From contig JAYKAV010000467.1 in NCBI GenBank assembly GCA_035582835.1, forward strand, positions 845,568-909,567: a DNA stretch of 64,000 nt, written 5' to 3'. A model generated the notes under the pieces. That model was not told the origin of the DNA, did not search any database, and worked only from the letters and a program-made list of their open reading frames with translations. This DNA is from Phoebastria nigripes (taxonomy: Eukaryota; Chordata; Aves; Procellariiformes; Diomedeidae). Shown one piece after another: positions 13,502 to 27,700 of this stretch (positions within the stretch are counted from its first letter, which is position 1; every line of letters begins with the position of its first letter). The position numbers and the translations under genes are program-made.

Positions 13502-14184
13502 GCGCGACGTCCCAGCTGCGCCCCGTCCAGCCTTCTCCCAGCCTGCCGGCAGGGCCTGGCCGGGGGGGAGCGCCGCCCAACCCGGCAGCGCGCTCCAGTC
13601 ACGCAGGACAGCCTCCGTTCCCTCACGCACAGCCGCTGCCCGCCGGGCCGAGGCGAGCCGAGGTAACGGTGGCCCCGCGGCGCGCTCCCTGCGCCGCTGG
13701 CCCCCGTACCCCGCCCTTGAAGGAGCTTGTGCCGGTGGAGCAAGGGGGCTGAGGCGGCGGGGAACTTTCTGGAAGGCGGCGGCGCCGCTCGCCGCCCGGC
13801 ACCACGGGGAGCTCAGCCGGGAGCCAGGGAAAAGTTGTTCTCCTAAACACACAGAAGGTTTTGAAAATGCGGCTTCCAGCTGAAGTGTCTAGTCTAAAAC
13901 ATAAACCCCGAGGGGTCGAGTCTTCTCCCTTTCATGCCTGTTTCGTGTCACGCTCAGCATCTTTGTTTTCCGTGGTGTTGCACCTAATTACAGCAGTACG
14001 AGGGAGAGAAAGACCTGGCACCTTATGGTTTCTTTTTGCACCGCAGGTGGTGAGTTTTGAGAAATAGCATTCCTTCTGGAGCGTTTCACCTGCACGGATC
14101 TGACACAGCGCGACGCCGTGAAAACCTCATGGAGAGAGCGCGTGGCAGCGGGGAGGTCAAGGCCGCTGATACGCAGACGAGATG

Positions 14185-14192
14185 TGACGTCA
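14185..14192. promoter_or_regulatory. Second perfect CRE, flanking the CpG island
   Basis: A second exact TGACGTCA lies about 0.9 kb from the first. For a leftward promoter it would be on the distal upstream side. A perfect AP-1 site (TGACTCA) follows at 14,431-14,437. Two full CREs within 1 kb of an intronic CpG island are unlikely in random CpG-poor intron sequence, which supports a real cAMP-responsive region. Confidence 0.5.
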
Positions 14193-17100
14193 AACTGCAG
14201 ACACTACGTTGTAGAAGACAAAAAGGACAAAGACCTTCTGAGATTTTATGAGATTAAATCCGTTCCAAGCCTGAGCTGGTGGGAAAAGTGTGTCAGAGGG
14301 TGACAGCAATTAGTTTGTCAGGCTGGTTTGGTGATGTCAAGTCTAACTGGATTTACGCTGAAATCTGCAGCATCTGTGTATTTACATGCTCACAAGGTGT
14401 AGTGTGTCAGTCTGGTTTGCACATCACAACTGACTCAGCCGATGCTAGTTATTCTCATCAGCTGTTACTGCAAATGGCCCAAAATGTCTGTTCTCACAAG
14501 CCTTCCTCTATATATCCATGTTTTTATGCGTTGTCTGTACATAGATATATACACACACACCTCTGATGTATTCTATACATACTNATACCGTATGTACAAA
14601 ATCCAACAAACTGAATTTTACAAAATTATCACAGTTTATGTNCTTGTCTCTAAAGCAAAATTCCCTTTTGAATGAAATACATCAGCATCATTTAAGCCCC
14701 AGTTTTTCTACATACCAGTATCAATGCCCAGATTGTTTCTTTTTTTACAGTCAGACACATGCTAACAACATGTTTGCGCACCTGTACGCTTACTGTGCAC
14801 AACATGAAGAAGTAACACCCCCGCCCACCCAAGAAGTGAGTGCCAAATCACATTCAGCCCTAGAAAAAACAGTTAAAACTCCATTACTTTCCAAAAGAAT
14901 TACAGCTGTTGGCCCTGTGTATGAATTTGGCCCACAGAGTGGGAAGTGGCACCTCAGTGGGTTTGCAGACGCATAGCGTGACAGACTGGAGAGCTGCAGA
15001 CACAGCTGCTGCTCATGATGTTTTTGCACTGTTTCATTGTAATACCTATACTTCACAAATACTGTTGTTACTTTCGTTTTGAAAAGCTTTTCTTCAGATG
15101 GATGGCCATGCACAGATAATGGAATAGAAGAATGATATGGAGATGATACTTGTTCCTTTCCTGCTCAGTAAGCACATCACTCATTTCAGATGCCCTTTTT
15201 TTGATTACAGGAAGTGAGTAATTTCCACAGAAGCCAATAGGACTCAAACAGGTTGATCTGTAACAGAAATGAGTGCAAATCTAGCAACATTTTCTTAATC
15301 TGATAATCATGTGTTATTCCTGGTCATGGTGGCAGCTGTCTTTTGCCAGAATGGAAGAAAATGTAAGGGAAAAAATAGAAAAACAGAGTCTGTCCCGTAT
15401 CTACGTTATTNAAAATAGGTGATTCTTCTTCAGAAGGTCACATGTGTTATAAACATGTCCCGCTGCATGAACAGGATTAAGCCACAGTTGGCCTTTGCTG
15501 AAAAATGACTGAAAAAACTGTGTCAAAAATCGTTTGCGGCAACCAGGCTTAATCCGTTCACAGGTAGCTCCCTAAAGCCAGGACTAAATTCCTTATTTTT
15601 TAAAATTGTCCTGTTGTTGTCATCACTCTTCCAGATGCAGCAATAAAGGTGCAAATACAGATCAGCCATCAGATTTGTCAGTGAAAACAACTGCTACAAC
15701 ACCAAATGGCATGTTGTGACAGGACTCCCATCATTCATGCCATGCATGTAGCGAGGTGAAAATCCAGTGAAAGCAAAGCTGAGAAATTAAGTCAAATCTA
15801 GGCCAGGCCTGAAAAGGCTTAATCAAATCCTGCTCGCTGAGGTTGTTGCTTCAATCCCAGACTGGACAGTCAAACCAAGAACAGCAACTGAGATGTCAGT
15901 GAAATGGAACCCAGCTTTCTACTCATTAAAATACACTTTAAAAAAAATGATTAGGCTTCATGCATACTGGCCAGTGACAGAATCTTAGAAAACAATGTTG
16001 CCTGAATTCTGTTTATATTTGTGGGAAAATTATGGAAGATTGGCAAGGAGGATTGTAAACACCCTCAAGTGACTTGCAGCTGAGGTGTCGAAAAACATAT
16101 ATCATACTAATTGTTGTTTAGTCTTGTGTGCTTGACAAGTATAACATCTGTGTTCAGATAACATAGGCCTGTGATAGACTCAGAGGCACCCTATTGAACA
16201 TGCTTGAGATTCCTGCCCTGCTGTGGGAAAGATCAAAGCACAGTGGTAAACTACGCCTGCGTGAATCCCTGATATACAGGCGAAAACAGCAGGTTCGGTG
16301 ATCCTCTAGCAAGGACCAAGCTCTGTGGTGCCTGTGTTCCCGCTTGTGTGCCTCTGCCCAGGTGCTGCTTCAGGGATCCCCCGGTTGGCGAGGTAACAAA
16401 AATAAATTTACCCTTTGCATTTCAGCCGTGGTTTTGTGGTTGTTCCTGTGCCCTGCCTGTGCTGACTCACACAATATTGACTGCAATAGTTTTAAGATCC
16501 AGTAGAACTGACAGCTTTGAATGGGGAGTTTTATGCCAGAAGTCCATTGCTGTAGCCTATGATGAACTCAGAGTCTCTGGCACCAGGAAAATAATATTTT
16601 GCTCTTTTTTTATAGATTTTGAATGAAATTCAGAAGTTACTGTGAGATCTCTGAGTCTAAGCTTATAAAAAACAATTCTGATTGTGTAACTCTTCTAAAT
16701 GGGGTAAGAATTCTATTTGTCTAGGATGTAGATTCCAGTTAAGATCACCAATATAACAGCAAAGCCTGCCAGAAAGAATTTCTACACCGTACAAAGTGCT
16801 TTGTCTCTACACTTGCAAGAGTAAATAAAATCCCAACAATTGTGACATTTACAAAGGTGTTCCGAGACCATCTGAAAAGATTATAAAATTGACCCTTCTT
16901 GTTAGTGTATTTCAAAAAATAGACTTGTAATGCTTTTCTGAGTCTAATACGAAGATACTAGAACATTATTGACGTGGCGGATACTTACATATACACATTT
17001 ACTATATACACTGTACCAGGATGGGATATCAATATATTAAAAAGTAAGAGTCAAGCAATTTTAAAATTAGAAGCCAGGATTAGTAGCCAGAGGTTACATA

Positions 17101-18554
17101 TTTCCTCAAGTGTAATTTTTTAGCTGGGTGTTTTTGATACATCCAACTAGCAGACACATGCACCATTACAACTGCTGATCCATGCTCTTTGCCTGAGGAG
17201 TAGCCTAGAAATTCCATTCCCATTTACAGTTGTGATGGACTACAGTCTGTTGTGCTAACATTTCCACTTCACAGTAGGGCCTGACATTTATTCTCAGCTA
17301 CACATTTCCAAAGTATTAGTAACACTGAAGCCATCTTTTTGCATTACAGGAGTTTCTGTAATGGCAAGAAATTGCAGTCTTAAAATACGGCCCGATAGAC
17401 ATAGTGGCCGTGTAAGTATCATGAGTAACATTCTCTTCATGGAGAAAGCCTTTACAGAAAAATATGGCAAGCAGAACCTTTTTTTTCCCCCCTTTAAAGA
17501 ACAATTCCTGTTTCCAGCCTAAGCTAACAGAACAGACTGTATGGAGAGAACGAATTTAAGAACACTGTCTCCTGAATCCTCTTCCTCTGCTAAACAACTT
17601 CAGATGTTAAATGACTGACTGCCATCTGGTAACAGTCCACCCGCTAGCAACACAACACATAGCTGAGTTTGAGAACTGCTAGAAGCAATCTTGTATAACA
17701 GGAAAGTGGCTAGTTTGAACTTTACACATGATATGTTTTGTTTAAAGCTATGTTGCCATTGCAGCCAGGGATGTGATCATAGCATGAGCAGTTATAGCTA
17801 AACCAGCTTTAATCTGATAGCCATGAAGCTGTGAGACCGTGGGCTTTAGCCTAGGACTTTACTAATACTGGGCTCTTACTCAGGTGGATGAAAGGCACGC
17901 TTTCCTCCTTCATTGCTGTTGGTACCCACCAACTAAATATAGTGAGCTCAGGTATATCTGTACGTCTTGCAGTCCTCCTCATTTGCAAGGCTGCTTTAGA
18001 ACACGCTGGGGAAGCTCTTTCCCTGTACTGAAATATTAACGCTAGCTTCCAAATAACCTTGTCTAAGCATTGCCAGATGATGAGATAATCTGTAACTCAG
18101 ACAAAAAATGGTAATCTGCTGAAATAATGTAATACTGGGCTTTGTAATGGGGACTATTTGAGCTAGTGTTAACAAATCCATTATTTTTTCCTAGAATAAA
18201 GTTTGTAAGGCGTTTAATATTAATGATTTTGTATTTAGGAATGGTGAAACTATAGCATTCTGCATACAAGGCAAAAAAAGAGAATGTTCTACGTGAGTTT
18301 ATTACCCAACAGATAGAAATATTCCTTGATAAACAACAGTTCTGAAAGAATTAAAAAGCCTGGAGTGATAAATGTTGATTTGAGACCTATTGTTATTTAA
18401 TAGATCAAAAAGCATTGAAACATAACTGTATCCAGTATTACAAGTAAAAGTGTAAAGGTGCTTGGGTCCAGTCCTGCTTTTATAAATACTTATACACTAT
18501 CTATTTTGTCAGGTCTAGAATTATTCTAATCTCTCTAAGCCTCTGCATCTGAGA

Positions 18555-18570
18555 TTTTTTTTTTTTTTTT
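18555..18570. repeat. Poly(T) tract, 16 bases
   Basis: An uninterrupted run of 16 T is followed by gcggctgctgctg. No retroposon body is recognisable beside it on either strand, so it is called only as a homopolymer. Confidence 0.85.
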
Positions 18571-21500
18571 GCGGCTGCTGCTGTTCTTTTGTAAAGAGGA
18601 TGTGAAGGAAAATAAAGATAATAAAGATAATAGATCATCAAATACGATCACACATTGCAGGATTGCATTTAAAGAAAAACACGAAGACATTTAAATAGAA
18701 AACAGGACAGATTATAAGTCAAGTCATAAGGAGTAGAAGAAAAAAATGAATGAAAAAAATAGGCATAAGGACAAGAGAGCAAAATAGGGGTTTTCTCTGT
18801 TTTAAGGGAATAAATTGAAGGAAAAAATAATTTGAAATTAAGAGCAAACATTCAATTTTTAGCAAGATTCTCTGCTTTAACAGAAGCCTTTTCCGCCCTC
18901 TGCAACTTGCTGAACAAATGTAAAAAATGACATTAAATCTATAATATACCCAGTGGACTGTTTCAAGACATTTTCAAACATCTTGCCTTCCTCATGCTAT
19001 TCCAGACTAGTATGATCACACCATATAGAGTTACTCCCTCTGTCTCTCTCTGCAATTGGATTTTTAAATGGCTGATCACCAGATTGTTAAGAGTATCTCN
19101 CAGACATTAATGGATTTGTCCTCACAATGAGGTAGACAGTGTCAGAGAGGAAGCTGCAAGCGTGTATGTGATCATACAAAAAAGCTTAGCACTAATTCCA
19201 GATGTGAGTCTCAGTGCCTCACGCTGTGTCCGTACAGCCAGCTTCTGAAGGCAGCCTATGTTGCAGTCAAAGGCTTTAGTGCTGCTGGCCATAAAGAATC
19301 TCTGTCGTGCAATTGTGGCAGCACAGTTTCAGGACCATGGAGTCCTGCTCAGGCTGCAGAACTCCCAGCTGCACACTGAGCTCCGTGCCCAGCTTGCTGC
19401 TGTTTTGACTAAATTGTCTAAGCTTTCCTCTGTGGTCAGACTTACGCATGCGGACCCAAACAACTTAGCCTAAAAGCTGCAACACATGAAAATGTCTTTC
19501 AAGTCCCTTGACTGTTTTGTCTTGTGGGAAAAATCACTCTGCATCTTGCACCTTTTTTCCAATGAGGAAATGGAAAACTTTCCAAAACAGTTTTAAAATG
19601 CTATGTCTAAACTGAAAAATAACCTGCATGATAATGTCCAGTTACTGTTTTTGAATATATTAACAACTGATTGTATTTATTACATTTTGAAACCCAGGTA
19701 ATAAACACTGTTAATCTTCACTAAGTTCATTTTTAACAAGCTGTGGATACTTATGACATACAGTCATTTTCTCAACAAAGGGACGACAAAACTATTTACC
19801 TCAGCAAACTGCTCTCCAAGCTAAGCATTTTGGGCGACAACATCATTGTTCATTGCAGTTTTTAACACACTTTGCTTATACTCACTATACAGTGGAGTCT
19901 GTACAGTTAAATCTTACTTTGGACCTTTTCTGTCTAAGAATTATATGTCTTCTCAGCTACAATCTGCATTAGAGTTGATGGGGGATTGTTTTGTTTTCTT
20001 CTTCTCTCAGAGACATGAACTTGCTCTGCTGTGCATCTGAGTTTCATGTCTGAATGTCACACCTGGATAGTGACCTCCTGCACTTCGATGTGCAAGACTT
20101 TTTCGCATACATGAGAAAAGGGCAGCTAAATCTTTAAAATGAATCACTGTTGTTTCAGAAAGAAATCCACTTGGGACAAGAGGTTAAAAGAAAGTAAAAA
20201 GACATTTTGGAGGCATGAAAGCTGAATGTGTGCTTTTGCCTTTTAAATGTTACTCAGGTAGATGAGGGCAATGTGCATGTATGTGATGTTTTGTGTAATT
20301 TTGATTTCTTTCTAAATATTTTGGAAAGACCCTAAAACCCAAGCTCGATTTATCTGTTTAACTGAGATTCCAGTAAAACTAGTTTTGCTGTATGAACCCT
20401 ACTGCCATATATCAATCTATAGCTTAATTTTCCGCAATTCAGATTGCCACTTTGTGGGGTTTAAATGATGACAGCATGATGAAAGGCAAGCTCATGGGTT
20501 CATGTACGTCTACACAGTCCCATAATTTATTTTACAAATGTGGCTATTGTCAAATCTCTTAATCTGTGTAATTTTTTTCATGGGATTAAATTACTTCAGC
20601 ATCATATGGAAATGTTTGCCTGTGATCTGGGCCATCTTTCTGCCAGTCAAATAACAGGTTTATTTTTGTGGAAACTTTCCAGCCCTGGAATGCGGAGTGC
20701 CGTATGCCTGCTAAGGGTTTCAATGGCAGCTAATGATCTAAGCCAATACTTAATACTTCCGTATCTTCAGAAACCTGTATAAACCCAGCACTACTCTTTT
20801 GCCATAGCACTGCTTAAGCTAATTTCAAGTTCCGAGGCTATCCCACCATTTGCTGCTTAAACCTATCCTTGCAGCAGCCCATTCGTTTGTTTTCAGACAA
20901 GTATTTGAATAGCTGTGTAGTGAATCAACAGGAAAACTTACGGACTGAACAAAAAAAAGGAAAAATAATACAGGTTATTTTTCAGTCTGTTGGGTTCCTT
21001 GATTATTTCACCCTGTGTCTGCACAGACAACTTGATAGCATATTGCAGGGAATAGTGAGAGGAAAGAAATGAGTGATGGGGTTCAGGCATTACATAAACT
21101 GATCCTTTTGCTCAGAAATACATGCTGATCCATAGCCTATGTCCCATTTAAATCTATGGGACCTAAATATATGCCTCAGGTTTTCTGAAACAAGGCTTGA
21201 AGTAGTTAAATCATAGGCACTTAAAAAGAAGAATGGTTAATTTTTAAACCAATTGAGTTGAAATTTGGGGGTGTCTCTCAACTGCGCAGTTTAAAATGAA
21301 GCAGAGTGAGTCAGTGTCTCAGTGTGCGAGGCAGACCTGGAGAAACCATGCAGCACGTGAGAAAGTCAAGTGGCCTTCTTTGATTGGGGTTGCAACTATG
21401 AAAGAAAAATGTTCCCACTTGTTGCTTACACTTCTACAGGAAGTGTAGACAGAAAGTCTGTAGATTTTCAGGAAAAAAAGGCTCCTGAGGAATATAAAGA

Positions 21501-23292
21501 TTAAGTACAGATACTGCATATGCTTCTTTCAGTTGATTACATTATCTAGTATGCATTACAGAGTTTAGATAGTAGGCCTGACTACTTTTAAATAAGGATT
21601 TAACTCATAGCTGTTTCATACCATTAATGACTCCAAAGAAAATTATATCAATCTAGTTTTAGGAACACTTTTTCAGATATAATCACAAAAGTTTGTTTTA
21701 AAATGGGGTTGATGTCCCTTTGCATGATCACTTTTTATCCCCCTTTTCAAAATTCAGAAATTTACTCCAGAACATTGCAGTAGCAGTCAACATCTTGAAA
21801 TATTGCCTCTGGAAGGCAGCATCTAACATCTTCTTGGGAGAAAGATGGATATTTTATGGTGTATTTTAATTTTTTGGCTGAATGGAGTTGTTACTTTTAG
21901 TCAAAGAACTGTAGCTAATGTGAAAACTTTTATTATATTTTGATTTTATTCTATAAAATTTTATTCTTTAGAATACTGATGTCAACCTTTTTTATTTTGC
22001 AAAAGGAAATGTGGCTCTAGTAAATGTTTTATAATCCAGCTCTGTAGGATTGAGCTGCGCTTAGAAGGAGTGCCTATAGTACTGGCCTCTTACAGAACCA
22101 TCAAAACATACAGTTTTCAAAAATCAATGTCTATCAGTAAACCTACCTATACCATGAAGTAGTAATACCTCTTTATGTTAACAACCAGTCTTCAAAAAGG
22201 TTCTTGGAAAATCTGTGCTATTTTCATAGCCTGTATTTTATAGACAAGACGAACGCCATCTTTGGAGAAAAGAGATTTCAGAGTAGAACTGGCAAGTATT
22301 TCAACACACCAGGTCTTACCACAAACACATATTATTTGTTGAAGCAACATTTACTCCTTTGAGCATCAACTCTGTGTTCCAGTGGGTATGTTTAGACAAT
22401 AGCATTTGTGGAACAGAATTGTGCCTTTCTTCTTTGGAATGTATACTGAGGCTACAAGGATCCTTTGTCTTCCTAGTGTCTTCTCCCACTATGGCTTATC
22501 ACTGCACCCTATCATACTGCCACCTGTACCTCCTAAAGAACAAATAAGCCAAACAGGGAAAGTGATGAGACATAGAACTCAAGGGAGTATAAATCTGCAA
22601 GGAGGGTAGAACTGCACTAGACCAGAGGACAGTGTTGGAATAGACTCATTGGTGCTGCAGCTTCAGGTTTTACTCAACAAAACAAAGGCTTGCAGACTTC
22701 ATTTTGAGAATTAGAAGGAGCAAGGAAATCGCATTTTGGTTTCACAGTATCATACAGTGAAAAATCTATGGCTGGTAAGTAACATGCTTACATACATTTC
22801 CAAGTAGCAGAAGCATGTGAGAACTAAGTGGTTTCACCACCTGACTATTGCTTTCCTGTGTGAAAGGCATATGTGTAGCATGTATGTCAGCTGCTTGATC
22901 TTTCTCTGAAAAATAGTGTCATGAACTGCAAAGACATAGATTGCTTTAGGACTAATCCTTCTCTGCCCGCCTCCTTTGTCTGATAGATTTTCAGAGTTGA
23001 AGATTGAATGGGGAATGACAAGGTTGAAACAGCCTTTTTATCTGATATGACAAAAAAGTAGGAACACACTGGAGAAGGAAAGTATTTCTGCAGCTGAAAT
23101 GCTGAAATACATCATACAGATCCCTTTTTGTTTAGGAAACAGAAAGGACAGAATACCAAAAGCAGTTTGGGGGAGGGGGTTCATTTGCCATTGCTGCTGC
23201 TTCTATTTGTCAAACTCCAATTAAAAAGAAACAAACCTTCCCAAAATTCTGATTTTGCTTTTTCCCTTTAAGAAGTGGGATTCAAAACCATA

Positions 23293-23338
23293 TTAATAAT
23301 AACAACAACAACCACATCAACAATAATAACAATAATAG
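23293..23338. repeat. Imperfect AAT/AAC trinucleotide repeat
   Basis: About 46 bp of mixed AAT and AAC units (ataataacaacaacaacc, then aacaataataacaataata) form a degenerate microsatellite. Confidence 0.85.
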
Positions 23339-24719
23339 CATTAAAGACTCTTCCCCAAACAAATGTCGGTTTCTTTCCCACTAGCTGCCTCCCATCATCT
23401 GTCAGACCTTTCTGCATCCCATTGATAATGATTTAGTTAGCTCAGGTAGTCAGACTATGTCAAACTGTTTTCCAATTTTCTCCTTCATTTCTTCAGCACT
23501 GACTTCTTCTTGGGCTTTTTCTTCTAGTCATCTTTGCACTCTTTCAATTAAAGACTAAATAGTCAATGGTTCCTACAGTATGTCCACTAAGTAAACCACT
23601 GGCATATGGCTTACTTAATACAAGGGGAATTTTTAAATGCTTGCTAATCTAGTAGTCACTTCTGTAATACATTCCTGAGTTATTTCCTGTTTCTTTAGCA
23701 TAGTAATAAGTTATCTAGTGGCAAAATTCACTCACTCAGATGTAATCCTACCTTGTTCATTATTATTAACGAAAGAAACCTTTTATTTTTATCATATTAT
23801 CCTATGACTACCTTAATTTATTGTCTGTCATCTTCATTTTTTATCTGGCTTAGAATTAGTTCAACTTCATATCTAATGTACACTTTCAAAGATAAATACC
23901 AGTTGCAGAAATTAATTTAAAATACTGCATGGGGAAAGAATAATGAATTAGATTGGCAATTTGCTACTAGTATTTTAATGTAAATATTTGGGAATAATTT
24001 TTAATATTTAGTATCAACTAAAATTTTATGCATGTGGCCACAGCTGCTTCATTAATTCAGAGTATCATCATAATGGGGATAAAATCAAGACATTCTGGGT
24101 ACAAAAAAGTCTGCTGCTACACAAGATGGAGCTGAATCTTCTTAACTGTGAGCTGATTAAGGACTTTGATTAAAAAACCAGAATTTTCCAATTCTATTAA
24201 CAGAAAGCGAGAGTCACAGAGGTGTGCAAACCTGCCTGAGTACTATGGCTTGGATTTGATTGGGAAATTTTAAAGAAGTCATGCCCCAGTGCTTTTAACA
24301 TCTCAAGTGAAAGCTCTCCAGTAAGAACTACTGGCTCTTTCAGTGCCTCCTGTCATTTCCCCTGAAGTCCCAGAAGCAAGTCTGGTAAATTCCTTGTTGC
24401 AACTCTTCCCTGGCAGGTTTCTGCTAGGAAATACCTTACAGTATTTAGGACTATGTTAGGCTGCCCACTGCTGGTGCCTCTTTTATGAATAGTGACACCA
24501 AAGTAATGTCTATTGGATGACTCTCAAGGTCTTGCCTAGGCACTTGGGGGTTAGGCCCTCCGCAGAGCACCCGGATTGCCTGAGACACCTGCCTGCCTCC
24601 CCTGACTGTAAAGAAAGCCTGTGGCTGTTCAGAGGGATTTGATATACTGAGCCAGCCAATTGGAAGCATGAAACACAGGGGCATGTCTGAATGGTGTTAC
24701 ATGGACTAAGGTGTGCCCA

Positions 24720-24757
24720 CCAGTTACTTCCATGCTGACCAGTTACTTCCGTACTTC
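24720..24757. repeat. 19-bp-period tandem duplication
   Basis: CCAGTTACTTCC occurs at 24,720 and 24,739, with a third partial echo (tacttccc) after it. It lies in a somewhat GC-richer stretch (about 24.3-25.3 kb) in which I recognise no gene. Confidence 0.8.
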
Positions 24758-27700
24758 CCAGTTCCCACCACCAAAGGTCTTCTGAGGTGAGTCGCCTAAC
24801 ATAGGAAAAAAAGGTCTTTTTGCATGAAGGTGTTAGAACTCCTGGCCTGAGAGCAGAAGCCTGACATTTAGGCATTTCTGATTCTTGAATTTTTTGATCC
24901 AAGTTCCTGAGAAAGTGCAGTAGGCATAAGTCGATTTTCCTAGTGCCAGACCTGGAATTACTCCTTCCAGCTGAAGATGAGTCACTTTGCAGAATGTAAT
25001 GCAAAATGCATGAGGTCAGAGAGAGAATGAGCAAAAGGGAGGCTGTCCCTGTTGTCTGGTGATGAGGTCACTCCTGGAGAAGATGATGTGCAGAGGCAGG
25101 TCCTAAACTGTGAGCACTACTCCTAGGGTAATTTATTTGTTTTATCTGAGCTTGGACAAAAGACTATGTGGAGAGACCTGCAGAACTTCCTAGTCCGCAA
25201 GAGAAAAGCTGTTATTCTTGCTTGTCTCCAGGGTTGTCTGACCCTGGCTGCTGGCTGCTCTGATTCACCGCTTTGTTCAGGCTCCATACTCAGGAGCCTG
25301 CATATAATAAAAGCAGAACTTAGGCACTTTAATCGGTGATCTCAATGTAGCCTTTAATTTTTAAATGGATTCTCAGGAAAGCAAATAGGCTTTAATGGAC
25401 CAGTTTCTCAGCAACCTGTTAATGCAAAAGAGATCTACTTTCAAATCTATCTTTTCAATTGGACAGAAAATAATGTATCACTGATCAGAGCTGTCAGAAG
25501 CTGGATGAAGTGTGAAACGAAGGTGCACTCACACTGCATCCAACGGTCGTACCAGAAGCCACATCTGCACAGTTTTATTTTCTATATTCATCAGCCAGTG
25601 GGCTTCATTTGTAACAGGAATGAGAAAAATGACATAGACAAGAGTCATGTTTTTCTTTCTGATTCTTCTCACCTCAGTCCTACAAACCAAGCCACCTTTC
25701 ACTCTTTTCAGTTGTTCTGCTGTTATCGATACGGTAAATGCAGCCTGGGGTCATGTACAGTTCTTAACTACCAATGACNGTAAGTGACAGAGTTGGGCTG
25801 AAAGGAGAAGAGGAAGCACACGAAGCTTGTCATCCTGTCTGTCTTTCCAGTAAAATGGACAGTTTGGGTGAAATGGTGATATAGGAACTTTTACTGATGC
25901 AGCAAAATATGAGACCAATTTAAAGGTAAGAAGCAAAGATCTATGATGGGTTGCATATCAGATTATCAATGTGGAGATTGATATTACCTCTCATGTTTTC
26001 TTTTTAAACTGATCACTATTCTGACTCCAAAATGTGTAAGTCTATTTCGAAATCAAGGCTGTACTACACTGCAGTCCTAAAGAAAAGTAACCTGAAGTGC
26101 TGAATGAAGCTTACAAGCAGAGGTCAGCCCTATGCTGCCTTCTAGTCTCTATGCAGTTTGATAAACTAACCACGTGTTTCTACCGAAACAGACTGTTAAG
26201 AAATTAAAGATCATATATAAGGGCCAAGTGTTGTAGTCTACACACTGCAAAACAACTACAGTTATTTTCTAATTGTTGATTTGGATGGTTAGTTTCAATT
26301 ACATGGACATTCTTGCTAGGAATGTTTTAAACTATGATTGTACTTCTCTGTTTAAGCAACTTGCTCTTTTATGAAAGCTTACATATTTGACTGTCAGGTA
26401 TCAGTGCTGAAGTGCAAAACAAAAGGTCTGCATAATACTGAGGCAAATGCATCTTTTCATAATACATCTTAATTAGCATTTTTAAATGATGTAATGTAAA
26501 CCACCATTTTGCAATTAGTATAGTCAGGGCAAGTCATTGTTTAAACATCCTAGGTGATCCTGAAAACTCTTAGGTTTCTCATACTTTCACTGTATAGAAA
26601 GCCTGAATTTTTCAGATTATTCTATGGTACTGTGCAGTAATCAAATGTAGAGAGTATGCTGTTTTGTACCTGTTTTTATTCACTTCCTTGAATGTGAGAT
26701 GATACATGAACAGCTTACGTTGTCCAAAACCATGTCAATCCTGTTCCTGCTGTTCTGCCTCAAGGAAGTTAATCACCGTTTAACAAACCCACTGAACTTA
26801 AAGGAGCACTAGATAAAAGATTTCATTTGGAATCTCTCATTCAGTTACAAAAGTTTTGCAACAGTAATTAAAGGTCTACACATCAAGATGGAGAAAGCAT
26901 TCAGTAAGCCTTCACAGATGTATCCTGTCAATAACAACCGCTTCCCTAAATCAAGGAAGGGGGCTGAACTGGGAGCACAAACACTATTCCCTTTAAAAGG
27001 GAAATAAAATTTAATAGTTATCTTTTCAAATGACCCATTTTAAGCAGGTATTTTTTCATTACAGCACATGACAGTGCTGCACAAACTGTCACAGAGAGCT
27101 AGTTTTTCATAGAATATAAGCAAATATGGCCTCCATTTATGAATACCAAATGCACAGACTCTGTATGTGCAAGGGAAGAAGCTGCTAGTCCACCGCCAAA
27201 GGTGAGAAAGTGACTGTGAAAGACTGGCTGGAGAGCAGACTCCTGTCTCTCCGATTCCCTGCCTCTTCCCTGCCATACGTTGTTTACTACGGGCAGGAGA
27301 CATATGAATAAATTTCAGGCTGAATGTAATTTGTGCCCTGTATCTCACAAAGCAATATGATTTTGTTTTTATTGTGGATAAGAAGGCTGTAAATGAGATA
27401 ACTCCTTTTAGGTATCATGACCTAGATAAGGCCTTTAATGATTAACTGAAAAGAGTAGCTGATGTAAATATCGCTGTTTTCCAAATCTGTTTTATTTATG
27501 CAAAATATTACTAATAGTTTAAAAAAACAATATACAAGCCTCTTTACAGTACTTTGTACAGTAGTGATGGTGGTTTGGTTCAACTCCGCTGAAGATGATG
27601 ATTGTCAATCCTTTATTCAGAACGTTTGTTGGAAAATTGTGAGCTCGTTTTGCAAACAGAATAGCTGAAACTAGCTAAAACAAAGGACATCTGCATTGTT

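Larger units (their letters stand above)
12630..13860. promoter_or_regulatory. Intronic CpG island, candidate promoter of short PDE4D isoforms
   Basis: The sequence turns abruptly from AT-rich intron to very GC- and CpG-rich DNA for about 1.2 kb. It has GC-box-like runs (gcgggcggg, gggcgg), a CGG repeat and a perfect CRE at 13,311. CpG is scarce almost everywhere else in the window. The island sits between the LR1 exon of PDE4D (39.6 kb) and the UCR2 exon, which must lie left of position 1. Mammalian PDE4D1/PDE4D2 are made from a cAMP-inducible promoter in that interval (established), so I infer this is the avian counterpart, firing leftward on the minus strand. I could not find the PDE4D1-type first-exon peptide in or below the island, so the assignment rests on position, composition and CREs. 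Open frames on both strands here are expected from high GC content and are not called as genes. A bidirectional or non-coding promoter is the main alternative. Confidence 0.7.

Noticed and set aside
13143..13883. Several 115-190-codon open frames on both strands of the CpG island
   Set aside because: High GC content removes stop codons in all frames. The translations are Ala/Arg/Gly/Pro-rich, overlap each other and match no family.
13861..14067. Plus-strand peptide containing ESSPFHACF, faintly like the end of the PDE4D1-specific peptide
   Set aside because: It is on the opposite strand to PDE4D, the match is only a few residues, and it is not followed by a usable donor in the right phase.
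18555..18570. Poly(T) as the tail of a minus-strand retrocopy or SINE
   Set aside because: No recognisable body or target-site duplication beside it. Birds have few poly(A)-tailed retroposons because CR1 does not make them.
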